Source: Collimonas antrihumi
Lineage (GTDB): Bacteria; Pseudomonadota; Gammaproteobacteria; Burkholderiales; Burkholderiaceae_D
Assembly (NCBI RefSeq): GCF_018304965.1
Contig: NZ_JAGQED010000033.1
Coordinates: 1-43,667 of the forward strand
Reading direction: 5' to 3'
Length of the DNA stretch: 43,667 bases
Part shown: in pieces, positions 1 to 8,876 of the stretch
Layout of the letters: each line of letters starts with the position of its first letter
Numbering within the stretch: position 1 is the stretch's first letter
Translations under genes and position numbers: made by a program
Notes under the pieces: generated by a model
The model's database searches: none
What the model was told of the DNA's origin: nothing
The model's input: the letters and a program-made list of their open reading frames with translations, nothing else

Positions 1-64
1 CCGCCCGCAAAAACAGCCTATTTACCTCTCAGCTGCTTCGCTTCTTTCGCGTCGTTCTCAACGG

Positions 65-125
65 GAGGCGAACTATAGCAACCCTCTCACATCCCCGCAA
101 GTACTTTGTTAAAAATATTTCGATT
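65..125 (-). promoter_or_regulatory. Stable-RNA-type promoter firing off the left edge
   Basis: On the minus strand there is a -35 element TTGCGG (95-100), a 17-nt spacer and a -10 element TATAGT (72-77), giving a start near 65. Directly upstream of the -35 lies an A/T-rich stretch (about 101-125) with an A-run and T-run, like an UP element. This arrangement is typical of rRNA P1 promoters. The transcript would leave the window after about 65 nt, so the gene itself is not visible. An rRNA operon is the likeliest target; a tRNA or another strongly expressed gene is possible. Confidence 0.55.
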
Positions 126-181
126 TACTTCTTTTCTCCAATTCCTTACTTACTAACAGTACTAACTAACATCCCTACTTA

Positions 182-886
182 TTACACATCGACAGAGTTC
201 AATACAGCCCAGCGGGCAGCGCTGACGCCCTTCTCCAGGCTGACCCGGCTGACTATCTGCTCCAGCTGCAAATGATTGCTAGGTGAAGTAATCAAGTCCG
301 CACGTACTTCCAGCTGGGTACCGGAAGCCAGGTCCTCGCTATGCAGCGACTGCACAACCAGGTGCGGCATGCCATTGAGCATATGCAGCATCAAGGTCCG
401 CACCTGTACTTCATCTTCAGGCCGGCATACTACAGAGAGGCGATATACCTGCTCGATTTCAGTCGCGCTATGCAGATCCTGGCGATTGATCATATGGGAG
501 ACGCCTCGCAACAGTACATTGGCGCCCAGAATTGCCGCAGCGCCGATGGCAGCTTCCAGCGCATGGCCAAGCCCGCACAGCACCCCGACCGCAGCAGAAC
601 ACCATAAAGTCGCAGCGGTATTGAGTCCACGCACGTTAATCCCTTCGCGCATGATGACGCCGGCGCCGAGGAAACCGATACCGGACACTACATAAGAGGC
701 AATCCGGGTCGCGCCTTGCGGATCCGATTCGAATGCCGACACCATGACAAACAGCGCCGCGCCGATCGATACCAGGGCATTAGTCCGCAAACCCGCCATG
801 CGCTGGCGCATTTGACGCTCTGCGCCAATCAGCGAACCTAAGGTCAAGGCGAGCAAGACTCGCAAGGTAAATATTTTCCAATCCAT
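182..886 (-). CDS. MgtC/SapB family inner-membrane protein
   Basis: The 234-residue product has several hydrophobic segments in its N-terminal half and the family signature GSLIGAERQ near residue 20, followed by AGLRTNALVS and GIGFLGAGVI. A soluble C-terminal part of about 80 residues follows (from about residue 150). MgtC/SapB proteins sit in the inner membrane and are linked to growth at low magnesium, acid resistance and control of F-type ATP synthase; the exact role here is unknown. I chose the ATG at 886 over a GTG at 892 because the AAAGG ribosome-binding site is 8 nt from the ATG but only 2 nt from the GTG. The gene stands alone, and two hairpins lie in its upstream region. Confidence 0.85.
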   Translation of the reverse strand: MDWKIFTLRVLLALTLGSLIGAERQMRQRMAGLRTNALVSIGAALFVMVSAFESDPQGATRIASYVVSGIGFLGAGVIMREGINVRGLNTAATLWCSAAVGVLCGLGHALEAAIGAAAILGANVLLRGVSHMINRQDLHSATEIEQVYRLSVVCRPEDEVQVRTLMLHMLNGMPHLVVQSLHSEDLASGTQLEVRADLITSPSNHLQLEQIVSRVSLEKGVSAARWAVLNSVDV

Positions 887-1202
887 CTTCACTACCTTTC
901 TATGTGCATCGCCAGGCCAGCTGGCGGCATTCCATGAGTGCGCATCGCTGCTTCAGAGACTGAAGATCAGCTGGCAAATCAAACAAACGAATGGATGGGG
1001 TATATATATTGGGCACAGGGCGGCGATGCGAGATCGCCCGGGATACTACAGCGTGTCAATTCACCGGCTGTAGTTATGGTCGACTAAAAGCAGGCGAATT
1101 GCGTCGGGCTGCGCGCCCATCCACAGGTACTGGTACAACTGTCCAAAACCGGATCTCCTACAAAGATAGTCCACGCGATTCTATTTAGACACCATGGGCA
1201 AG
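887..1202. other. Intergenic region with two tandem hairpins
   Basis: This 316-nt gap between tcdA and mgtC, both on the minus strand, holds no convincing ORF. It contains a GGCGAT/ATCGCC stem with 5-nt loop (1022-1038). It also contains an ACTACAGC/GCTGTAGT stem (1045-1074) whose 14-nt loop has an inner GTG/CAC pair. A TATATATA stretch lies at about 1000-1010. These could be a structured mgtC leader or the 3' end of the tcdA transcript. No U-run follows the stems, so a classical terminator is not supported. Confidence 0.4.
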
Positions 1203-2108
1203 TCAAGTAATGGCCGGCGTCTTTGCCACATTCGCTGACACATTCGCTGCCACATCCGCCGCCAGCTTGCGCATGACATGGCCGGCTGCCACCAGGCCGA
1301 AGGTCGCGGTCACCACCACCGCCGAACCGTAACCGGCGCAATTCAGGCCGGTAACGCCAGGCGCGGCGTCGGCATCGATCGCGCACACTTCTTCGCTAAG
1401 CGGCATACTTAACGGCTCGGTAGAAAACACGGCATCGATGCCGAAGCGTACTTTATCGCCGCGCGGAAACCGGTACTCGGAACGCAGGCGCTTGCGCACC
1501 TTCGCCAGCAGCGGTTCTTGTTCGGTCTTGGCAAGATCGCGCACTTCAATGCAGGTCGGATCAACCTGCCCACCGGCGCTGCCAATCGTGATCAGCCGAA
1601 TGCCCTTGTCGCGGCAATAGGCGATCAAGGCTGCTTTGGCGCGCACGTTATCGATGGCGTCGATCACATAGTCGTAACGCCCTTCGCCAATCATTTCGGG
1701 CAAATTGTCAGCAGTGATGAAATCCTCCACCTCAGTGACATGGCAGTACGGATTGATCTGGGCAATACGCGCGGCCAGCGCACTTACCTTGGCCTGGCCG
1801 AGCGTATCGGTCAACGCATGGATCTGACGGTTGATATTAGATTCGGCCAGGTTATCCAGGTCGATCATGGTCAGATTGCCGATCGCGCTGCGCGCCAATG
1901 CCTCGATCGCCCACGAACCGACACCGCCAACCCCGATCACGCAGACATGCGCTTGCAGGAAACGCGCCAGAGCGGCCGCGCCATACAGGCGGGCGATACC
2001 GCCAAAACGCCGGTCGAAGTCAACCTCTTCGAGGTCGATGACAGGAGCAGATGCGCCGGAAGCGCTTGATACGACAGATGAAGGCATGATCGGGAGCAAA
2101 AAAGACAT
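1203..2108 (-). CDS. tcdA: tRNA threonylcarbamoyladenosine dehydratase
   Basis: This E1-like ThiF-family enzyme cyclizes t6A37 in tRNAs to ct6A, using ATP. The nucleotide-binding motif GVGGVGSW is at about residues 59-66, followed by the MIDLDNLAESNINRQ acidic loop and the DAIDNVRAK segment. The RFGGIARLYG motif just before the Rossmann fold is characteristic of TcdA/CsdL. The start is uncertain: ATG at 2108 and ATG at 2087 are both possible, and neither has a strong ribosome-binding site; the extra N-terminal residues are poorly conserved. The gene is divergent from the hemerythrin-pdxH pair. Confidence 0.88.
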   Translation of the reverse strand: MSFLLPIMPSSVVSSASGASAPVIDLEEVDFDRRFGGIARLYGAAALARFLQAHVCVIGVGGVGSWAIEALARSAIGNLTMIDLDNLAESNINRQIHALTDTLGQAKVSALAARIAQINPYCHVTEVEDFITADNLPEMIGEGRYDYVIDAIDNVRAKAALIAYCRDKGIRLITIGSAGGQVDPTCIEVRDLAKTEQEPLLAKVRKRLRSEYRFPRGDKVRFGIDAVFSTEPLSMPLSEEVCAIDADAAPGVTGLNCAGYGSAVVVTATFGLVAAGHVMRKLAADVAANVSANVAKTPAIT

Positions 2109-2300
2109 ACGGGCAATTACCAAAATATCCAAGAACGGCCGGATATCGCTATTGACGCTATTTTACCGGCTCTGCAAGACGGAATTATTTTGAAGTGTTT
2201 TAATATGGTTATATCGATATTTGTCGCTACCACTCGATATATTATCAAATAAACACCTACCCGCCGCGAGCGCCCAGTTTCCCCCACGAGATACATCACC

Positions 2301-2849
2301 ATGCCGAACGCCCTGATAGACACCGCGCCAGATTTCAGCCAGCCGATAGCCGTCCTCAAGCACTGCCACGACCGGATACGCAAACAGCTAACCACGCTGC
2401 AGAATTTGCTCGACCATGTGCCGCAACACGGCAACGATGCCCAGGCACAGCAAGCAGCCCACAGCGTCATGCGCTATTTCAATCAAGCCGCCCCGCATCA
2501 TCATGCCGATGAGGAACACGACCTGCTGCCGATGTTGCGCGCCACAGCGACCGGGGAAGATGCCGCCGTGCTGCAAAAATTGACGCCCGAAATCCTGGCA
2601 GAGCATCAACAGATGGATAGCCTCTGGCATTCCCTGAACCGGCAATTGGCGCATATCGCCGACGGCGGCGCGGCAACGCCGGAAACGCAGCTGTCGCCGC
2701 AAGAGGTCCAGCAATTTTCCACCATCTACTCTGCCCATATGGAAAAGGAGGAAACCTGGATCGCACCCATGGCAAAGCGGATTTTCAATCCGCAGCAGAT
2801 GCAACAGCTCGGAGCAGCAATGCAGCAACGTCGAGGCATTTCAGCATGA
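2301..2849 (+). CDS. Hemerythrin HHE domain protein
   Basis: This 182-residue soluble protein carries the hemerythrin-type di-iron ligand pattern: H23 in HDRI, H68 and E72 in the [10 protein letters not shown] helix, H102 in EHQ, and H146/E150 in HMEKEE. Such proteins bind oxygen or nitric oxide, or help protect or repair iron centres; which applies cannot be read from sequence. Its stop overlaps the pdxH start (ATGA), so the two are translationally coupled. Upstream (2200-2260) is AT-rich with two CGATAT repeats that could be a promoter or operator; no FNR or NsrR consensus is evident. Confidence 0.85.
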   Translation: MPNALIDTAPDFSQPIAVLKHCHDRIRKQLTTLQNLLDHVPQHGNDAQAQQAAHSVMRYFNQAAPHHHADEEHDLLPMLRATATGEDAAVLQKLTPEILAEHQQMDSLWHSLNRQLAHIADGGAATPETQLSPQEVQQFSTIYSAHMEKEETWIAPMAKRIFNPQQMQQLGAAMQQRRGISA

Positions 2850-3535
2850 GCCAGACCAGGAACCCGTCGATCCCCTCGGCCCCGTCGGTCCCATCGGCCT
2901 CATCCATCGCCGATCTCCGTATCGACTACAGCCAGGCCAGTCTGTCCGAAGCAGACAGCGCCGCCGATCCGATTACGCAATTCGGAAAATGGTTCGATGA
3001 AGCCATCCGTGCAGAAGTGCCGGAACCGAATGCCATGAGCCTGGCGACGGTGGGCAGCAATGGCCGGCCGTCGTCGCGCATCGTGCTGATCAAACAATTC
3101 GATGAACATGGCTTCACCTGGTTTACCAATTTCGACAGCCGCAAGGGTCACGAACTGTCAGAGCATCCCTACGCCGCACTGTTGTTTCACTGGGTAGCGC
3201 TGGAGCGCCAGGTGCGCATCGAAGGCCGGGTCGAACGCGTCTCCGAAACCGAGAGCGACGCTTATTTTCACAGCCGCCCATTGCGCAGCCGGCTCGGTGC
3301 GATCGCCTCGGCGCAAAGCCAGACGATTGCCAGCCGCGATATGCTCGAAGCCGAGTACGCAAAGGCCGAACAAAAGTTTGGCGATAACCCGCCGCGGCCA
3401 AATCATTGGGGCGGCTACAGACTTTTACCGGATACGGTAGAATTTTGGCAGGGACGTCGGTCTCGCTTGCACGACCGGATTTTGTATACCTTAGATGCAA
3501 CTGGCAACTGGCAGCGACAACGCCTGCAGCCTTAA
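2846..3535 (+). CDS. pdxH: Pyridoxamine/pyridoxine 5'-phosphate oxidase
   Basis: This FMN enzyme oxidizes pyridoxine or pyridoxamine 5'-phosphate to pyridoxal phosphate, the last step of vitamin B6 synthesis and salvage. Diagnostic stretches are [20 protein letters not shown] (FMN binding), the S-R-K-G-x-E-L segment, the [11 protein letters not shown] region, and the carboxy-terminal [17 protein letters not shown] and RLQP. At 229 residues it is slightly longer than usual because of a low-complexity Ser/Pro/Ala N-terminus (residues 7-20). It overlaps the hemerythrin gene by 4 nt, suggesting a shared transcript. Confidence 0.95.
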   Translation: MSQTRNPSIPSAPSVPSASSIADLRIDYSQASLSEADSAADPITQFGKWFDEAIRAEVPEPNAMSLATVGSNGRPSSRIVLIKQFDEHGFTWFTNFDSRKGHELSEHPYAALLFHWVALERQVRIEGRVERVSETESDAYFHSRPLRSRLGAIASAQSQTIASRDMLEAEYAKAEQKFGDNPPRPNHWGGYRLLPDTVEFWQGRRSRLHDRILYTLDATGNWQRQRLQP

Positions 3536-3568
3536 CGCACTGTTATTGGTCGGCGCTGACCGCTTGGC

Positions 3569-3610
3569 AGAGGTACGCTTGAAAGAGGTACGCTTGTTAC
3601 AAGTTACAAG
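3569..3610. repeat. Short tandem direct repeats before cfa
   Basis: AGAGGTACGCTTG occurs at 3569-3581 and again at 3584-3596 (15-nt period), followed directly by GTTACAA twice (3596-3609). They sit just upstream of the cfa ribosome-binding site, in a 96-nt gap. They may be a local duplication or a binding site in the cfa promoter or leader. Confidence 0.6.
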
Positions 3611-3631
3611 TATTTAACCGGAGGAGAAATC

Positions 3632-4843
3632 GTGTTCTGGGAAAAGAGGCTTGAAAACTGGGTTAATGAAGTTCGTCACCGTGCCGCGCTACCATTGCGG
3701 CTCGAATTGTGGAACGGTCAGCGGTTTGACTTTGGCACCTACTCGGCGCCGGAGGTTACCGTACGCGTCCCGCATGTCTCCGCTCTGTCTTACCTGCTGA
3801 CGCCATCCCTCGCCAATCTCGGCGAGGCCTACGTCGAAGGCAAAATCGAAGTTGAAGGGAAGATCAAGGAAATCATCGCCGTCGGCAACGCACTGGCAGC
3901 CAATACCCTGAAAGCGGATGGCAAATTTTCCCGCATCACCCGGACTTTCCGCCACAACAAAGAAAAAGATGCCGAAGCGATTCGTTATCACTACGACGTT
4001 TCCAATGATTTCTACAAGCTGTGGCTGGACCAGAACATGGTCTATTCATGCGCCTATTTCGAGAATGGCGATGAAGACCTGGCCACCGCGCAAATCAAGA
4101 AAATCGATCATATCCTAACCAAGATCCAGTTGCAGCCGGGCCAAACCTTGCTGGATATCGGCTGCGGCTGGGGTGCCCTGGTATTGCGGGCGGCGCAAAA
4201 ATTCGGCGCCAAATGCGTCGGCATCACACTCTCGGAAAATCAGTACGCATTAGCCAAGGAAAGGGTTGCGCAAGCCGGCCTTGAAGACCGGGTTGAGATT
4301 CGTTTGCAAGACTATCGCGATATCACCGGCAGCTTCGACAGGATTACCAGCGTCGGCATGTTCGAGCATGTCGGCCTGAACAACCTGCCTATGTATTTTT
4401 CGCGTATCCGCAGCTTGCTGGCGGACGATGGCATCGCGATGAATCACGGCATCACCACCACCGACGTCGAGAATGGTGAAACGCCATACGGCGGCGGGGA
4501 ATTCATCGAGAAATATGTGTTCCCGCATGGCGAATTGCCGCATATCGGCCTGGTGTTGAAAACCATGCAGGAAGGCGGGCTCGAAGTATTCGATGTGGAA
4601 AACCTGCGGCGCCACTATGCCAAGACTTGCGGCATCTGGGCAGACAATCTGGAAGCGCGCGCCGATGAGGTCAGAAAAGCTGTCGATGACCGCCGCTTCC
4701 GCATCTGGCGCATTTATCTGGCCGGTAGTTCCTACGGCTTCGACCGCGACTGGATGTCTCTGTACCAGGTCGTTTGCCGCAAAGCCGGCCGCAGTGCGAG
4801 CACATTGCCCTGGTCGCGGGATTATATTTACCAGGCTTCGTAA
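3632..4843 (+). CDS. cfa: Cyclopropane-fatty-acyl-phospholipid synthase
   Basis: This S-adenosylmethionine-dependent enzyme adds a methylene bridge to unsaturated acyl chains of membrane phospholipids, usually in stationary phase or under acid stress. The AdoMet site DIGCGWGALVL is near residue 175, preceded by the family motif HYDVSNDFYKLWLD and followed by MFEHVG. The conserved cysteine is in HYAKTCGIWADN near residue 330. The length (403) matches the long CFA subfamily, with a roughly 100-residue N-terminal lipid-binding domain. The start is a GTG preceded by a strong GGAGGAG site at 3620-3626. Confidence 0.92.
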   Translation: MFWEKRLENWVNEVRHRAALPLRLELWNGQRFDFGTYSAPEVTVRVPHVSALSYLLTPSLANLGEAYVEGKIEVEGKIKEIIAVGNALAANTLKADGKFSRITRTFRHNKEKDAEAIRYHYDVSNDFYKLWLDQNMVYSCAYFENGDEDLATAQIKKIDHILTKIQLQPGQTLLDIGCGWGALVLRAAQKFGAKCVGITLSENQYALAKERVAQAGLEDRVEIRLQDYRDITGSFDRITSVGMFEHVGLNNLPMYFSRIRSLLADDGIAMNHGITTTDVENGETPYGGGEFIEKYVFPHGELPHIGLVLKTMQEGGLEVFDVENLRRHYAKTCGIWADNLEARADEVRKAVDDRRFRIWRIYLAGSSYGFDRDWMSLYQVVCRKAGRSASTLPWSRDYIYQAS

Positions 4844-4868
4844 TAATCCACGGCTATCAATATTTCCA

Positions 4869-4902
4869 TTTATCCACTGTTCTTGCAGGAACAGTGGATA
4901 AA
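4869..4902. terminator. Perfect 14-bp hairpin between convergent cfa and msrA
   Basis: TTTATCCACTGTTC (4869-4882) pairs perfectly with GAACAGTGGATAAA (4889-4902) around a 6-nt loop. It lies between the ends of cfa (+) and msrA (-), where a bidirectional terminator is expected. There is no long U-run on either side, so it may terminate weakly or act instead as an RNA 3'-end stabilizer. Confidence 0.6.
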
Positions 4903-4919
4903 TTCTCAGCTACCGACTC

Positions 4920-5453
4920 TCAGTCGCCGATAACCTTCTCGGTAAAAATCTTCCGCAGCTTTGCCACTTTAGGCGCGACCACGAATGCGCAATAGCCTTG
5001 TAAAGGATGCTGGCGGAAGTAATTCTGATGGTAATCCTCTGCCTTGTAATAGGTTTCCGCAGGACTCAACTCGGTGATGATCGGTGCATCCCAGACGTTG
5101 GCCATTTCTGCAATTACCTGTTCCGCAGCTTTCTTCTGCTGCTGCGACTGGTAATAAATCGCAGAACGATATTGGGTGCCGACGTCGTTGCCCTGCCGGT
5201 TCAAAGTGGTCGGATCGTGGATTGTGAAGAAAATTTCCAGCAACTCGCGAAAACTGATCTTGTCCGTGTCGAATGTCACCGCCACTACTTCGGCGTGGCC
5301 AGTTGTACCCTCGCATACCTGTTCATAGCTAGGATTGGCCGCATGACCGCCGGTATACCCCGACTCGACATGCTCCACGCCCTTTATTTCCTGGTAAACC
5401 GCTTCCAGGCACCAAAAGCACCCGCCACCTAATACTGCAACTTCCTTAGTCAT
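4920..5453 (-). CDS. msrA: Peptide-methionine (S)-S-oxide reductase
   Basis: MsrA reduces the S-epimer of methionine sulfoxide in proteins and free methionine after oxidative damage. The catalytic motif GGCFWCLEAVYQ begins at residue 9, followed by the GYTGGHAANPSYEQVC and GHAEVV motifs typical of the family. From the ATG at 5453 the product is 177 residues, the normal cytoplasmic length. The open frame extends 20 codons further upstream, but that stretch has no family similarity and the conserved MTKEVAVLGGGC start is at 5453. The C-terminal AdoMet-free resolving cysteine lies in QGYCAFVV. Confidence 0.93.
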   Translation of the reverse strand: MTKEVAVLGGGCFWCLEAVYQEIKGVEHVESGYTGGHAANPSYEQVCEGTTGHAEVVAVTFDTDKISFRELLEIFFTIHDPTTLNRQGNDVGTQYRSAIYYQSQQQKKAAEQVIAEMANVWDAPIITELSPAETYYKAEDYHQNYFRQHPLQGYCAFVVAPKVAKLRKIFTEKVIGD

Positions 5454-5569
5454 GGTTGCTCTCCACTGGTTGCCCTCTGATAACGCTTTAACTTTAACGC
5501 AATCTGCTAACACTTGTCGACGTAGATATACAGAATGTCACATGCAACCGACATGCAATCCACGCAGGC

Positions 5570-5600
5570 AAAAAAATGCCCTGACTATGCAGGGCATTTA
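5570..5600 (-). terminator. Rho-independent terminator of ompW
   Basis: AATGCCCTG (5575-5583) pairs with CAGGGCATT (5590-5598) around a 6-nt loop. On the minus strand the stem is followed by a run of T (5570-5576 read in reverse). It lies about 30 nt beyond the ompW stop codon. Confidence 0.85.
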
Positions 5601-5630
5601 ATCCAAACCTAATTCGACGATTTCGACGAT

Positions 5631-6347
5631 TTAGAACTTGTAGCCGATACTCAGCACCGAAACCAAAGGATTCAGAGTGATTTTAGTAGTGGCGTGCGTT
5701 GTCGTTCCATCGCTATGGCGAGTAGACAGATCAGCCTTGGTCTTCAGCGGGACATAAGACAGGGAGACGTTGGCGGACCAGTTCTTGTCGAAATTATAGG
5801 CCATACCAATGTTCGCGACTGGCACAAAAGAGCTGCTCAGATCGGCGCTGGTGGAAGCACCAGGATCACCACCGCCGAGAAGACCGGTCAAGCTGCTGGT
5901 CAGTTTGACATTTGAATACCATACGTACGCAGCACCGGCGCCGACGTAAGGACGGAACTGGCTGTTAGCGTCGCCGAAGTAGTACTTGGCCAACAGAGCC
6001 GGGCTCCATTGCGTGGCCGTGCCAAGCTGACCCAAACCGTTGAGGGAGCCAGAACCGCTGAGCTTGAATTTCGGTGGAATACCCAAATCCGCCGTTACCG
6101 CGATATTGTCGGTAATGAAGTGCGTGAAAGACAGAAGAAGGGTATCAGCGTTGGAAACATGCGCACCACTGTTTGGAACAGTGACGGTCCCAAGCTTTAA
6201 TGGTTCGCTGGATTGATTCAGGCCGATGTGAGCCCAGCCGGCATTGATGAGGTTATCGCCTGCTTGTTGCGCCATTGCGGGTACGGCAAATGCTGCCAGC
6301 ACGGACAGGGCTGCCAGCTTTGGTAATACTTTGAATTGTTTTTTCAT
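5631..6347 (-). CDS. ompW: OmpW family outer-membrane protein
   Basis: This 238-residue precursor has a signal peptide cleaved after AVPAMA (about residue 26). The mature part forms an eight-stranded beta-barrel ending in the outer-membrane signature SIGYKF with a terminal phenylalanine. Motifs typical of OmpW are INAGWAHIGLN near the N-terminus, PALLAKYYFG and FRPYVGAGAAYVW in the middle. OmpW-type porins pass small hydrophobic molecules and respond to osmotic, oxygen or iron conditions. A GGAGA site precedes the start. It has its own terminator and is probably monocistronic. Confidence 0.92.
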   Translation of the reverse strand: MKKQFKVLPKLAALSVLAAFAVPAMAQQAGDNLINAGWAHIGLNQSSEPLKLGTVTVPNSGAHVSNADTLLLSFTHFITDNIAVTADLGIPPKFKLSGSGSLNGLGQLGTATQWSPALLAKYYFGDANSQFRPYVGAGAAYVWYSNVKLTSSLTGLLGGGDPGASTSADLSSSFVPVANIGMAYNFDKNWSANVSLSYVPLKTKADLSTRHSDGTTTHATTKITLNPLVSVLSIGYKF

Positions 6348-6623
6348 ATGTCTTCTCCAAGTTACACTTCATTATTAATAGCGGGATCTTTGCCTGCAGC
6401 GAATACAGTACAAACCCAATTTATGGCGCTTTACCGATCTGGCCCGACCAGGCTAAGCCAGACAACGCTCTGTTATTCGACTGCGGTTACCAAATTCGCG
6501 TACCTGCGATTGCCAGATATCGTTCCACGCACATTTTTCAAAAAGAACGTGCGTGCTATTCTTTTTTTACACTATGCCAGCTTTAGAATCATTTGACTAT
6601 AGTTGTAGCTTTTTTACCTCAAA
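6348..6623. other. Intergenic region between tsaC end and ompW start
   Basis: No coding sequence is evident in these 276 nt. They should hold the ompW promoter (minus strand). A hairpin, CACGCAC (6526-6532) pairing with GTGCGTG (6549-6555), with an inner TTTTT/AAAAA pairing, lies about 70-95 nt past the tsaC stop and may end the pur-tsaC transcript, although no U-run follows the stem. Confidence 0.4.
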
Positions 6624-7658
6624 TTATTTTTTAAAGCCCGCTAGTACGGCAGATGAATCATGCGCAGCACGGCGCAAACGATCATTGATTCCCTGCCAGG
6701 CGAGGTCGGATGGTGGTGCTTCCACCACGATCAGGTCGGCCGCCGCATGGTCCATATTGCGCAGTGCCGCATAAAGATCGTGGGCATAGGCTTGAGGCGA
6801 GGCGGCCATCGGAGACTGCGCGGCCAGCGGCGGCGCTTCTACGGCGAGTGCCGAATAATTGATCAGGGCCAGACTTTGCCCGGCCTGATGCAATTGCTGC
6901 AGAGTGATTGTCAACTGCTCTGGCGGTACCAGCAGTACCGGGGTGCGCGGCGCATAATGCGACTCGAGCGTGCCGGAAGCGCGTGGCGCAGCCGCATCGG
7001 CGGCTTGTACCGCAACACCCAGCACCGCGCCGATTTGTGCGGCGCTGATATGGCCGGGCCGCAACAGCACCGGTCCATGCGAGGCGAGGCGCGATAAATC
7101 GATGATGGTCGACTCGATGCCAACTTCGCTTTGCCCACCATCCAATATGCAAGCGATCGGACTATCGCCATCAGCGTCGAACTCGTCGCGCACATGCTGC
7201 GCCGTAGTCGGACTGACATGGCCGAATTTGTTAGCAGATGGGCCGGCAATGCCGCCCTTGCCGCCTTTGAACTCACGCAACAACGCCTGAGCTACCGGAT
7301 GAGAAGGACAACGCAAACCGATCGAATTTTGGCCACCTGAAACCTGGTCCGGGATATGCGCTGCACGCGGCAAGATCATTGTCAGCGGCCCGGGCCAAAA
7401 AGCGGCCATCAGCGCCCGCGCCTGTGGCGGCACAGACTCTACCCAATAGCCGATGTCCGCCTCGGGCGCCACATGGACGATCACCGGATGGTTGGACGGC
7501 CGTCCCTTGGCGGCATATATGCTGGCAACCGCCGCCGCATTCTCGGCATCGGCTCCCAGTCCGTACACCGTTTCAGTAGGAAACGCGACCAATGCGCCGG
7601 CTTCCAGCTTGCGTGCAGCCAGCTGGATTGCTTGCATATCGATAGTTACGTCCTTCAT
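6624..7658 (-). CDS. tsaC: L-threonylcarbamoyladenylate synthase, Sua5 type
   Basis: This enzyme makes threonylcarbamoyl-AMP from threonine, bicarbonate and ATP, the first step of the universal t6A37 tRNA modification. The YrdC domain is marked by PTETVYGLG (27-35), KGRPSNHP (51-58) and GIAGPSANKFGHVSPT. An extra C-terminal Sua5 domain follows, linked through the SGTLESHYAP segment, so this is the long Sua5/TsaC2 form (344 residues). I prefer the ATG at 7658 because AAGGG lies just upstream; an ATG at 7670 abutting the purK stop is the alternative. It is last in the purC-purE-purK operon. TcdA, which acts later on the same nucleotide, is also in this window. Confidence 0.92.
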   Translation of the reverse strand: MKDVTIDMQAIQLAARKLEAGALVAFPTETVYGLGADAENAAAVASIYAAKGRPSNHPVIVHVAPEADIGYWVESVPPQARALMAAFWPGPLTMILPRAAHIPDQVSGGQNSIGLRCPSHPVAQALLREFKGGKGGIAGPSANKFGHVSPTTAQHVRDEFDADGDSPIACILDGGQSEVGIESTIIDLSRLASHGPVLLRPGHISAAQIGAVLGVAVQAADAAAPRASGTLESHYAPRTPVLLVPPEQLTITLQQLHQAGQSLALINYSALAVEAPPLAAQSPMAASPQAYAHDLYAALRNMDHAAADLIVVEAPPSDLAWQGINDRLRRAAHDSSAVLAGFKK

Positions 7659-7670
7659 CGAACCCTTCAT

Positions 7671-8876
7671 TTACGGTGCAATGCCGAGGATATCGCAGGC
7701 CGCCGCCATTTGCTGCCGGGCTTCTGCCAAGGTCGCTGCGATGAAAGTGATATGCCCCATTTTGCGCGCGCGGCGTGCCTGCGCCTTGCCGTATAAATGC
7801 AAATGCGCCGCCGGCAAGGCCAGGATCCGGTCCCATGCCGGCTCGCGCGCTTGTTCGCTGTCGCCGTCAAACCAGACATCGCCCAGGATATTCAGCATGA
7901 CTGCCGGTGAATGTTGGCGGGTATCGCCCAACGGCATGCGCGCCATCGCCCGGACTTGCTGTGCGAACTGGCTGGTGACGCAGGCATCCATGGTGTAGTG
8001 GCCGCTGTTATGCGGACGCGGCGCCATTTCGTTGACCACCAGGGAACCGTCTTGCAGGACAAAAAATTCAATGCACAGGACGCCGACATAAGCGAGTTGC
8101 TCGATGATGGCCAGTGCTGCATGCTGGGCCCGCTTGGCGGTTTCGTCGCAAACATTCGGGCCAGGCACCGTGGTGGTAAACAGAATACCGTCGCGATGCA
8201 CGTTTTCGGCAATCGGATACACCGCTGCCGTGCCGTCGACGCCACGCACCACCAGCACCGAGACTTCGTAGGCCAGCGGCAGCATTTTTTCCAGCACGCA
8301 GGCTACGCCATTCATATCGGCAAAGGCCAGGCGTACTTCGTCCAGGGTGCGCACCCGCGCTTGGCCCTTGCCGTCGTAACCGAGGCGGACCGTTTTCAGG
8401 ATGCCTGGCAATAAATCAGCCGGGATATTATCGATATCCGCTGCCGATGCAATCAGATGATGCGGTGCAGGCAGCACCGTCGAAGTCTTGGCGCAATCGG
8501 TAAAGAAGCGCTTTTCCACCATGCGATCCTGGGCGACCGAGACGCAGGCAGCGGCAGGAGCGACAAAGCTGTTCCGCGCCAGAATCGCCAGACTCTCGGC
8601 GGCGACGTTTTCAAATTCGGTAGTGACCGCCGCACACAAACCGGCCATCTCGGTCAAGGCAACTTCGTCGCTGTAATCCGCCAGGAAATGGCGATCGGCG
8701 ACATGCCCGGTCGGGCAATCCTGCTCAGGTTCCAGCACGGCTACCTTGTAGCCCATGGCTTGCGCCTCGTGCGTGAACATGCGGCCCAGCTGGCCACCGC
8801 CCATCACGCCAAGCCAGGTTGCCGGCGTGGTAGTGGGAACAATCGGATCGATGGAATCGTGTTGCATACTGCTCAT
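7671..8876 (-). CDS. purK: 5-(carboxyamino)imidazole ribonucleotide synthase
   Basis: PurK is an ATP-grasp enzyme that carboxylates AIR to N5-CAIR in purine biosynthesis. The N-terminal [12 protein letters not shown] nucleotide-fold motif, the VLEPEQDCP segment, [13 protein letters not shown] and the C-terminal [15 protein letters not shown] motif are all present in 401 residues. Its start overlaps the purE stop by 4 nt (ATGA), and its own stop abuts the tsaC frame, so the genes are translationally coupled. The product feeds straight to PurE. Confidence 0.96.
   Translation of the reverse strand: MSSMQHDSIDPIVPTTTPATWLGVMGGGQLGRMFTHEAQAMGYKVAVLEPEQDCPTGHVADRHFLADYSDEVALTEMAGLCAAVTTEFENVAAESLAILARNSFVAPAAACVSVAQDRMVEKRFFTDCAKTSTVLPAPHHLIASAADIDNIPADLLPGILKTVRLGYDGKGQARVRTLDEVRLAFADMNGVACVLEKMLPLAYEVSVLVVRGVDGTAAVYPIAENVHRDGILFTTTVPGPNVCDETAKRAQHAALAIIEQLAYVGVLCIEFFVLQDGSLVVNEMAPRPHNSGHYTMDACVTSQFAQQVRAMARMPLGDTRQHSPAVMLNILGDVWFDGDSEQAREPAWDRILALPAAHLHLYGKAQARRARKMGHITFIAATLAEARQQMAAACDILGIAP

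Noticed and set aside
991-1188. A small plus-strand gene between tcdA and mgtC
   Set aside because: No ribosome-binding site or recognizable protein, and it overlaps the hairpins.
2200-2260. FNR or NsrR site upstream of the hemerythrin gene
   Set aside because: The CGATAT repeats do not fit either consensus.
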